Shown: positions 1 through 8,800 of the stretch, piece by piece
Layout: each line of letters begins with the position of its first letter
How positions within the stretch are numbered: the first letter of the stretch is position 1
Assembly (NCBI GenBank): GCA_017461605.1
Contig: JAFTXN010000010.1
Coordinates: forward strand, 1 to 64,000
Source of the DNA: Bacteroidaceae bacterium
GTDB taxonomy: Bacteria; Bacteroidota; Bacteroidia; Bacteroidales; Bacteroidaceae
DNA: 64,000 bases
Direction: 5' to 3'
Position numbers and translations under genes: made by a program
Notes under the pieces: model-generated
Told to the model about the DNA's origin: nothing
The model's database searches: none
What the model saw: only the letters and a program-made list of their open reading frames with translations

Positions 1-109
1 CCCTTACAGGGCGCATGGTGAATATGCTTTGTGTTCTTAGGGCGTTGCCCTAAGCTGAGGGCTTCTTCCCCTTTCAGGGGAGTTTTCGGGATGGGTATGA
101 ACGCTTCGG
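1..109. repeat. Dispersed intergenic repeat, copy 1 (truncated by window edge)
   Basis: This stretch is repeated in the same orientation at 31062-31170 with only a few mismatches and no length change. It is made of nested short inverted repeats, for example CCCTTACAGGG, AGGGCGTTGCCCT and CCCCTTTCAGGGG. It probably continues to the left of the window, because the second copy extends upstream to about 30925. A shorter shared block follows at about 136-170 and recurs at about 31212-31246. The open frames across it are repeat-derived and show no protein-like composition. Between this repeat and the ompA terminator (110-410) I see no gene. Confidence 0.85.
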
Positions 110-231
110 CCAAGGACGTGCAAACGGCATATCTCATCTGCTCATACCCCCTCCGCTTCGCTCGTCCCCCTACCTTAGGGGGACAGCCCCGTCCGGAGGA
201 TTTGCCCTCTGATTATAATGGTTTTGTCCTC

Positions 232-330
232 GCCTCGCAGATTTCTTCGCAAGCACGGGAGAAAAATTTGCAAGCACTGCGAAATTTTCAGAACGCCTCG
301 CAGAATTTTCCCGAGGCCCGACATATTACA
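232..330. repeat. Degenerate member of the GCAAGCACTGC palindromic family
   Basis: The stretch carries the words GCAAGCACTGCGAAATTTTC and CGCCTCGCAGAATTTTC, which resemble the long perfect inverted repeats at 11088, 25936, 52715 and 61543. Pairing here is imperfect, so this is called a decayed or divergent copy from shared vocabulary only. Confidence 0.4.
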
Positions 331-410
331 CCGCAAGCCTCGAGAAAAAAATCACAAGCCCCCAGAAATCTCTTCCGCCCTAGGAAAAGGCTTGCAGCTC
401 CCGAATAAAG

Positions 411-448
411 CAAAAAAGAAAGGAGCCGAACGAATGTCCGACTCCTTA
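411..448 (-). terminator. Rho-independent terminator of the ompA-like gene
   Basis: On the minus strand a 9-bp stem (AAGGAGTCG paired with CGGCTCCTT, one G-U pair) encloses a 10-nt loop and is followed by TTCTTTTTT. It lies about 37 nt past the stop of the OmpA-like gene. Confidence 0.8.
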
Positions 449-484
449 GGGTTATCGTTAATCAGCAGCTAGTGCTGCAATTGA

Positions 485-1642
485 TTATTGTTCGATAGTG
501 GCGATGCTTACGCGGTTCCAATCGGGTTCAGAGAACATGTCACCGATACCCTGACCAGAAGCGTCGATGCGGTCAGCAGCGATACCATACTTCTTAACGA
601 GCATGTTCTTCACAGCCTGTGCACGACCTTCTGCCAAACGGTTGTTGAGATCAGCAGGACCTTCGGGAGAAGCATAACCCTTGATAACAACCTTAGCATC
701 AGCGTGGTTCTTCAAGTAAGTAGCGATGCGCTCAACATTGGGGAGCTGAGAAGCGTCGATCACAGTCTTGCCCTGACGGAAAGTAACGATGCTTTCGAGA
801 GACTTAACGTTGCTTTCAACAGTCTGAACAACAGGCTTGCGGTTGCGGAGATCGTTAACCTGACCCTGGAGATCACGGATCTTCTTGTTAGCAGCGTCGA
901 GCTGACCGTTCTTGTTGTTGAGGTCGCCACGGAGAGCGTTGATCTGAGCGTTCAAGCCGTCAACTTCAGCCTGGTCGTACTCCTTGATCTTAACGAAGTG
1001 GTGCTTACCGTTGCTGGTCTTGAAGTGGTAAGTAACACCGGCCATCAACTCAATAACAGAGTGATTGAGGTTGAACTGAGCGTGAGTGTTAGCATCGCCA
1101 CGAGCACCTTCGAGATCGTAAACGATAGCGGGCTTCAGAGCTACTGTCCAAGCCTTCTTCTCACCGAGGTTGAAGTTGAGGTTCAAACCGAGCTTACCGG
1201 TGAAAGTGTTACCAGAGCAGAGGTTAGGATCAACAGCAGTGAAACGGTCGTTGTGGCCAAAATAGTGGTTGAAGCCTACACCGGCAACACCTTCTACTTC
1301 GAACAAACGGGGCTCACCCTTGTAACCGCAGAACCAGTTGCTGAAGTTCACGTTACCGAGAACAGAAGCGTTCACGTTGTCAACAACAGTGTTGGCACCG
1401 GTTGTGTTGATACCGGAGATGCCCTGGAAAGCGAGGCCGAACACCGGAGTGATCTGCTTAGTCACTTCGAGACCGGCAACACCACGAGTGTCCTTAAAGT
1501 AGTTACCCTGAGTAGGGATAACACCACCACCAACGAGGCCGATTGACCAGTTGTCAAAGAACTTGTGATTTGTTACGGAGTGCTGTGCACTGGCAGTCAG
1601 AATGGCTGCGCCCATAACGAAAAGCGTAAAGAACTTTTTCAT
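485..1642 (-). CDS. OmpA-like outer-membrane porin
   Basis: A 385-aa outer-membrane protein expected to tether the outer membrane to peptidoglycan. A signal peptide (MKKFFTLFVMGAAILTASAQ) is followed by a beta-barrel-like region (about 25-215, ending in VTYHFKT). A coiled-coil linker follows (about 225-270, rich in LNAQINALRGDL-type heptads), then a C-terminal OmpA peptidoglycan-binding domain (about 285-385) with the VVIKGYASPEGP and NRLAEGRAQAVKNML motifs. Length and layout match Bacteroidales OmpA-like porins that are usually abundant. The gene is monocistronic, with its own -7/-33 promoter near 1708-1737 and a strong terminator at 411-448. The start is the only methionine giving a signal peptide. 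The family assignment is firm; the specific paralogue is not. Confidence 0.93.
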   Translation of the reverse strand: MKKFFTLFVMGAAILTASAQHSVTNHKFFDNWSIGLVGGGVIPTQGNYFKDTRGVAGLEVTKQITPVFGLAFQGISGINTTGANTVVDNVNASVLGNVNFSNWFCGYKGEPRLFEVEGVAGVGFNHYFGHNDRFTAVDPNLCSGNTFTGKLGLNLNFNLGEKKAWTVALKPAIVYDLEGARGDANTHAQFNLNHSVIELMAGVTYHFKTSNGKHHFVKIKEYDQAEVDGLNAQINALRGDLNNKNGQLDAANKKIRDLQGQVNDLRNRKPVVQTVESNVKSLESIVTFRQGKTVIDASQLPNVERIATYLKNHADAKVVIKGYASPEGPADLNNRLAEGRAQAVKNMLVKKYGIAADRIDASGQGIGDMFSEPDWNRVSIATIEQ

Positions 1643-1707
1643 AATTGTGATTGATTAATAAAAAAACTATTAGTGAATAAGTGATTTTTCTTGTAGCTAT
1701 TTTGCTG

Positions 1708-1737
1708 CAAATGTACAACAAAATCAAAATCTCACAA
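1708..1737 (-). promoter_or_regulatory. Bacteroidetes-type promoter of the ompA-like gene
   Basis: On the minus strand TACATTTG (1708-1715) matches the -7 consensus TAnnTTTG, with a TTG 19 nt upstream (1735-1737). The predicted leader to the start codon is about 60 nt. Confidence 0.65.
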
Positions 1738-1929
1738 CAAAATCCGCTTTATTTTCAGCATTTAAGGCATAAAAACGGGAAAAATGTGCAAAAATGCGGA
1801 CTGGAGTATACAGAAATGAGGAAAAAACTGAAGAATACGAAGACACCAGACCGGTCCGCATACAAGGCTGAATTATTACGTTTCTACATGATATACCTTG
1901 ATTTTACTGAGGCACCGCGGTTATCTCTC

Positions 1930-2125
1930 ACTCGCCTTGCATACTTTCGCTAACGCGCAAGGGAGGCTGCGGCTCGGGAATAAAAGAAAAACCTGCGGTC
2001 TTTCTTTGTATTCCACTCGCCTTGCACACTTTCGCTGAAGCGCAAGGGAGGCCGCGGCTCGGGAATACAAAGAAAAACCTGCGGTCTTTCTTTGTATTCC
2101 ACTCGCCTTGCACTACCTTTGCCAC
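1930..2125 (+). promoter_or_regulatory. Tandem palindromic promoter module before the DUF3467 gene
   Basis: Two 85-86-nt near-identical units (1930-2014 and 2015-2100) are followed by the start of a third, which carries the functional-looking -7 box TACCTTTG (2112-2119). Each unit reads ACTCGCCTTGCA, then CTTTCGC..GCGCAAGGGAGG, a GCGGCTCGG box, and a hairpin. In unit 2 the hairpin is a perfect 14-bp stem, 2062-2075 with 2087-2100. The -33 TTTG (2089-2092) lies in the right arm, 19 nt from the -7 TA. The first two units have CTTTCGC in place of CCTTTGCC and so look decayed as promoters. The same architecture occurs at 50171-50321 and 61790-61861. From 1738 to 1929 I see nothing else. Confidence 0.75.
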
Positions 2126-2157
2126 GCAATAATAATTATAAAGAAAACAAGAACATT

Positions 2158-2496
2158 ATGAGTAATCAAAACAATGCAAACAAAGAAGGGCAGTTGCAGA
2201 TTGAATTGTCGCCCGAAGTTGCTGAAGGTATCTACACAAACTTGGCCATCATCACTCACTCAAGCGCAGAAGTGGTACTCGACTTCATCCGTGTGCTTCC
2301 CGGTGTGCCCAAAGCCAACGTGAAGAGCCGTATCGTACTCGCCCCCGAACATGCCAAACGTCTGCTCTTTGCTTTGCAAGACAACATCATGAAATACGAA
2401 AGCGCATTCGGCCCCATCAACCTGCCCGGCGCAGAGCCTCAGCAGGGCGGTGGTCGCACTGCCACTCCTTTTGGAATTCCCGAAGGAAAGGCCTAA
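2158..2496 (+). CDS. DUF3467 domain protein
   Basis: A 112-aa cytoplasmic protein of the DUF3467 family, whose function is unknown. The diagnostic core is visible as NLAIITHSSAEVVLDF and PKANVKSRIVLAPEHAKRL, followed by a Gly/Pro-rich tail. The start is the ATG at 2158; an upstream in-frame ATG at 2092 would begin upstream of the -7 box and is excluded. From memory of Bacteroides genomes the homologue lies directly after rpoC. Here it is about 9 kb from rpoC and on the opposite strand, with the M60 operon between, which suggests a rearrangement. Transcription is expected from the tandem promoter module at 1930-2125, leaving a leader of about 30 nt. Confidence 0.9.
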   Translation: MSNQNNANKEGQLQIELSPEVAEGIYTNLAIITHSSAEVVLDFIRVLPGVPKANVKSRIVLAPEHAKRLLFALQDNIMKYESAFGPINLPGAEPQQGGGRTATPFGIPEGKA

Positions 2497-2518
2497 GGAA
2501 TTTACATCCCAAGTTATC

Positions 2519-2560
2519 AAGCGAGGCGGTTCTTCACAGGAATCGCCTCGCTTGTTTTCG
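2519..2560 (+). terminator. Terminator of the DUF3467 gene
   Basis: A 10-bp stem, AAGCGAGGCG with CGCCTCGCTT, encloses a 13-nt loop and is followed by GTTTTCG. It lies about 22 nt after the stop. Confidence 0.85.
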
Positions 2561-2599
2561 TCCGTTAGATAGGATGACCAATATCTGCAAATAACAGAA

Positions 2600-2634
2600 G
2601 CGGAGCTGCCCATTCGGGTTGCTCCGCTTCACAT
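2600..2634 (-). terminator. Probable terminator of the M60 operon
   Basis: A 9-bp stem, AAGCGGAGC with GCTCCGCTT, is followed on the minus strand by CTGTTATTTG. It lies just past the stop of the 59-aa gene in a convergent gap. The T-run is weak. Confidence 0.55.
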
Positions 2635-2658
2635 TTAACAATCTAAGACCTCAAAGGC

Positions 2659-2838
2659 TTATTTCACATCTTTCCAAATACCATTGTCTCCGGTATTTAC
2701 TTCGCGTTTGCGACTGAGTTCGTTAAAGCTATCGTCAGCTTTGTCATTTCCACCGCTGACATCACTTCCCCCCATTATCACTGAGGGCTGCAAGCCGATG
2801 GTCAAGGTCTGCGGCTGTACATATATCTTCTTTTCCAT
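2659..2838 (-). CDS. 59-aa small protein downstream of the M60 peptidase
   Basis: A short gene encoding 59 residues that begins MEKKIYVQPQTLTIGLQPSV, continues IMGGSDVSGGNDKADD and ends in NTGDNGIWKDVK. It starts 26 nt after the stop of the M60 gene on the same strand, so the two are probably co-transcribed. There is no signal peptide or membrane segment. The layout is a basic start with a (V/I)xPQ-type segment, a central MGGS and an acidic/Gly-rich tail. It resembles small Bacteroidales proteins of unknown function that often carry an M(A/G)GS motif; that resemblance is from memory. AAAAAAG precedes the ATG. No function can be assigned. Confidence 0.7.
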   Translation of the reverse strand: MEKKIYVQPQTLTIGLQPSVIMGGSDVSGGNDKADDSFNELSRKREVNTGDNGIWKDVK

Positions 2839-2864
2839 AATTCTTTTTTCTTAATTGAATAATA

Positions 2865-5800
2865 TTACTTGATTTGAGATGCACGCACATACTGTTTTCT
2901 TCCATTCACGATATAGATACCGGAAGTTGTGATGCGTTCAATGCGGCGACCACTAAGGTCATAGATTGCCGCATGCTCCAGGTCTGTCTCAACACCGTCA
3001 ATATCCGTAACGGTATCACCGAAACCGAACATGGTCACTGCACCGCTGATGCTATAATCGTAAGGCAGATACACCTTGTTGGCTCCTACGCGGAAGTGAG
3101 TACCATTGTCCGTGTCATTCAGGCTTTCACCTTCCACTGCATTACCATTTTCATCGTAAACGGTCTGCGTACCATCTTCATTGTATTCCAAATAAGCCAT
3201 GTAGAAACCTACAAGGTTATTCTTCACACCGAACAGATAGTAGCTATAACCCGCAGCTCCGGGCAGATAAGTAGTGTAAGCACTACCGGACAAGAGGTTA
3301 TCGGTAATCTCTGCTGCCGGAGTGGTGTCATAATAGAAGGTGTAAGTACCCTGACTTCCCTCTACAATCACACCGGTGCAAGCCGGAAGTTCGTCTTCCA
3401 CCTGAGCAAACATAACCTTTCCGCCCTCGGCCTTGGTCACCTCAATATCGTTAGGATATTTCACCACAACACCATCAGGAATGGTTACCGGATAGTTGAG
3501 GTACATACCGGCGTGTTCGTATTGACCAATGGTGAGCTCGAACTTAACGGCCGACATATCGGAGATTTCTTTGAGAGTCCAAGCAGAATTTGAATCAGCA
3601 CCATAAGCACCCCAGCCCATAACAACGCCACCACTGGCATGCATCGGTTGTCCACCGGCAGGAACAAGAAGCACAATACCATTATTTGCATCTGCAGACT
3701 GCATCTCAACATTCTTTGCTTCGGAGCCTAATTGGTATTCACCTCCCCAAGTAAGAGCATTACTCAGCGTACAACCTGTTTGGAGGTTAGCTAAATGGAA
3801 TGTATTGTTCTCTTCATTAACATCTGTCACATACCATATAGTCTCAGCCTTGTCGGTTCTTCCTCCACCATACGAAACCTTATTCTCTCCGGTGGCATAC
3901 ATCACCTGACCTTCATGCAATACAGACTCAATCACATAGTGCTTACCCTCTTCCGGCAAAATCAAATCAAGCGCCTCGTTGGCTGCTTTCAGCGCATTGT
4001 ATGCCGCAGTGTAATCAGCATCTTCAATCGAAGTCTCGGCATAATAGCACACTTCATAGACGTTATAAACCGTCCAAACTCCGGTGCTGCCATTATACGC
4101 TGTAAATCCGGGATTCAGATAGGTTGTACCATCTTCACTACCGAGGACAAAACGCACGAGGTTTTCCAGATCGGAAGCGCCACTCAAGTCAGCGTTGCTT
4201 CCGGCGAATGCCGTATTTCCACTACCGCCCTGATATATAGCTTCTACAGGGACAAATGCTTGTGCACTTTCTTTTGCACCAAGAGCATAACCACTCTGCT
4301 GGAAGTAACCGTCATCACCTTCACTCATAGCTTTCAGATAATAACTGCCACTCTGTCCATCTGTGGTTGGTTCAAGACTGAAGATGGTATTAGCGGCCAA
4401 TGTTTCACTTAATCCATCGGCTTCACTCACCCATTTTTCAAAAGATCCTTCCTGCACACACTTGATACCAATGGTACGTTTAGCAACTCCGGCTCTCAAC
4501 TCATCTGCAGTGAGGATGCGTTTGGTCTCCACAATCGTACCGGGATTCAGCAAAGCTGTTGCTACTGCATAAGCCGAATTGTAAGTAGTTGCCTGCGCTT
4601 CGGGATAGAAACCAACGGCAGTACCACCCGTGATATTGCTTAACGTCAAACCATCGTAATACGTTTTAAGGCTGTTGTATGCAGCACTACCTTCAACCGT
4701 GGTGGAAACAAATTGGAGGTACGAGCCATCATCAGCGGCAGAATAGAAGCCCATCTTATTGTTGCCTCCACCATAGTGGCTGAAGTAAGTGCTTGTACCT
4801 ACGGGTTGCAAGCTGTACCAAGTAGCTTCTTCGACGGTTGCCTCTACAAACTTCCACTGCTCGTATGTGGCACCGCCCATTTTGGCAGCAAATGCCTTGT
4901 CTGCACCATCGCCAGTATTGTTGGCTGCAAGCACCATACCACCGGCTGCATAGGGATGAACGTACACCTGTCCGCGCTCTGTGCCTTCCATGAAGTAGAA
5001 AGCTTGAACAGCAGAACCGTCGTTCGTGTCAGAGATGTTGAATTTGTGTCCCTCGAACGGCAGATATTGCACCACCTTGGCATCACCACGACGACTCTTC
5101 ATGATATAGAGTACGGGATTTGCTGCATCCGTTGTCAAGGTTACAGGATAAAGCTTCGTATTGTACGCAGCGAGAAGAGCATCGTAGTATGCTTGGAGCT
5201 CAGCTGTTTTTGCTGTAACCTCCTCCTGAGTGCAATCGGAATTTGTAAGAGCTACAGCCTCTTCCTTAGAATTGTATGCATCCAGTATTTGTTCTTTTGT
5301 AACACTGCCTGCATTGGGATCAACGCTTGCAACGTTTTCCGAATTATAAGATGTTATGGGATACAAGTCAAATTCACGCATACCGAAGAAATACTGTCCG
5401 CCATATTCTGCGTTTCCTGGTCCGACAGATGCAGTAACCACAAAGCGCAAGTAACGATACTTCGTAGCAGAAGTTATTACATCAGAGGTGTAGGTGCTTC
5501 CTGAATTGTGTGCAGGGAGGCCGGAGGTTATGGTTGCAAGGACATCGGTGAATGAATTTGCATCGTTACTACCATACACTGTCATAGCTGTGGGTGCGGG
5601 AGAACCATTTCTTGGAGTATAACTGAACTTGAAATCAGAAAGAAGGTTTGCATCACCAAGGTCTATCTGGACATGGTGCGCCTCATCAACTACTGTACCG
5701 CTCCAACGTGTATGGAAATAAGTTTCCTCACTATTATCCACAAGAGCAGCAATACCACCTCCATCGTTATTGCCTCCGCCGGTGTTTTGATCGGCATTGG

Positions 5801-8800
5801 TTGAAACGTAGAAGTCGGAGTTTTCGGTAGTTGTCAAAGCTGAGGCTTCACCCACAACAGGAGTTTGAACAATGTCAATATCTCCACAGCGATCAAGCAA
5901 CTCGTTGGTTTGCGCAATCAGAGCCTCCAACGCGCTCTTATCCACTGCAACAGAAGCATTCTTCTTTTCATATAGTTCATCGTATTCAGCCTGCAAAGCT
6001 GCAATAGCCTGAATGAGTTGCATTTCTGTTGTCGCATTATCCAAGGTTGCTGTGGCAGAAGCTGTTTCGCGATAAGCCGAAATCATCAATTCCTCGGTTA
6101 CTTCTCCAGCGTTTGCGCCTAATTCTACTGCATAGTTGTCGGATGTACCATTAATGGTCAATCCGAATTCTGCCATGTGGAATATGGGGTGACCGCCTTG
6201 TTCCTTGTTATTGTTGGTAGCTGTCACCATGAAGCGGAGGTACTTGAGCTTCGCGTCTGATGTTATAACTGTAGATGTATAACTTTGAGTGTTACCGGTT
6301 GGCAAACCGGTAAATGTAGCCAAGGGGTCACCGTAGTTCGTTCCATCTACACTTCCGTACACTTCAATCGTCTCTGGATAATTGGCATCTGCATTATGAC
6401 GCGTAACATAATTAAATGTAAACGAAGAAGCGGTGGCTACTCCCAAATTCACTGTAATATGGTGGTCAAGACCATCGTTTGAATCATTGCCACTATAATC
6501 CGAATGGAAGAAAGTGCTGTTATCACCATCAACCAAATCCTTAATGGGACCTTCAACAGCGGACTGCGCGTTTGTCCAAATATAGAAGTTTTCACTGTTG
6601 TCAGTTGATTGCAACTTGGGAGTACCATCATAAGTACCGGGGGTATAATTCACCGTGCCACATTCAGTCATCAACGTGTTGGTGTTGGTGATGAGTGTCT
6701 GAAGTTCCTGCTTCTTCGCTGCAAGGCTTGCACTATTTGCATTGGTATATGCATCAAGCAACTTTTCGTATTCAGCGTATAAATCGTTGTAAGCCGTTTG
6801 ATATGTTTCGGCTGTAGCCTCCGTATTATCATAAACCGATACAGCATCTACTATTTCATCGCAGGCTGTGGTCAAAACGGAAGTTTCCAAATAAGAAGTA
6901 TACTTCGTCTGAATCTTATGGACCTGCGTCTCCGGAATATTTAATTTCACTTCAGCTAAGCCAAAGTATTTGTAGCCATTGAATGAGCCTCCGGAAGAAG
7001 TGCCTGTTACAGTGAAACGCCAATAGCGGTACGAAGTTGAACCATCTCCCAAAACAGCACTCGTATAGTCTGTCCCTTGTGTTGTAGGCAAGTTGGTCAG
7101 AGTTGTAATGTCATTCCACAACTCACCGTCTGTGCTTGCGGTAACCACAATGGTTGTAGGCAGGTCGGCTGTCCACCCTGTGGTATATGTAGTGTATTTC
7201 AGTACAAATTCCGACAGACTTTCTCCGTCTCCCAAATCAATTTGGAAATAATGGTTTTCTGCCACTTCAGAATCTCTCCAAACCGTATGGAAATAAGTAT
7301 CGTTGTTGTTGTCTACCAAGTAATTGGTTTCGTGGCCGGATTCTGTCGCATTGGAAGAAATTCTATATTGACTCATATCCAAATCGCCCCGATAAGTAAC
7401 GACACTCATTTCGTCTACCAAATCTTTGGTCTTCGCGATCAGCTCTTCCAACTGAGCGCGATTGTTGGCAACTTCGTTTTCTTCAACAGCTGTGATGTAC
7501 CAATGCGAAGCAGGAGTATCAGAACCCCATCCCCAACCTACAATGTTGTAGCTTTGACTCGAAGCGCAGTGAAGACCTGTATTCCCGGAGAATGCCCATG
7601 TACCATCGCCAAGGTCGTGGAATGTATAGGCGTAAGCTGCATCATTGCCAGAAGTTGCGGTCTTGTCGGCACTGAGCACACTACCAGAATAAACATTACC
7701 CGGATATTTTGACGTGGACTTGTTCTTCAAATAGTAGGTGCCACTTGTACTTCCAGCTTCGAAATACCAAAGTTGTGCATCACTGCTTTCTGTTGTGAGA
7801 CCGAACATTTCATCCACAGAAGTATCCGTATCGACATCTTTAACGTCAACGGCCATACTGCGATCAGGATATGCCTTATTCACTAAACGATAGGCCGTGC
7901 CTTCAACGATGCCTATCTTCGCATATTCATCACCTTGAACATCAATATATGCTTGGAGAAGGTTGTTGTAAACAGCTTTGTAAGATCCAACAGTCTTGTT
8001 ATCATAGGCCGTCTTAGCTGCAGTATAGGCTGTGTTCAGGGGTGCAATGCTTTCTTTGCGATACCATCCCACTTTCGTTCCTGTGTCGTCACTCAAATCG
8101 ACGATAACTTTTGCCGATTCCAACAATTCGCCCAACACCTCATACTGTTCATCGTTGCTACCGGAATTCATGATGTCTGTCGCTACGACAGGTTCGGAGT
8201 TATCATAATTGGTCACAACCACCTTTGCTTCGCCTGAAACAATAAGAGCAGCACATTCATTGGAGATTTCAAAGGTTGTTTTGTCTGAGAAACCGATGAT
8301 TTCACCATCTGCATTCAGAATGGCGAAACCTACACCGCCTGTTCCCTCCATGGTAATGGTGTTACCTGACACGGTGTAAGTGTACTCCGAAGCTACATTG
8401 GCACTGGTATATGAAGCATAACTACCCACTTCTGCACAAATGGTTGTTTCGCCATAGAGATCGAGGTTGTCGCCCTTGTAGCTCTGTATGGTTTCACCCG
8501 TAGCATCATTAACGAAAAGCACAGCGAGGTTTTCGGGATAACCCCAACTCTTCACATCCTCAATGGCAGCATCAATCTGATCCTGCGTCAAGTTATACAC
8601 AGCATTGTTGTAGTCACCGACAAGGCGATTTTCCATCACTTCGAAGAATCCGTGTGCACGGAAGAATTCGGTGAGGTCATCGCCGGATGCCAGACAACAC
8701 TTCTTGTAGAAGTGCATCAAGCACTTGCTACCATCCTGCTCGTACGCAATATTCATCGGGTCCTGACGGAGCATTTCAAAGAGACGGGGGTAGAACTTGG

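Noticed and set aside
31-472. Overlapping open frames at the window start
   Set aside because: They run through the dispersed palindromic repeat, are R/P/S-rich and have no start context or homology by eye.
488-1546. Long plus-strand frame opposite the ompA-like gene
   Set aside because: It is antisense to a clear porin gene and its composition mirrors that gene.
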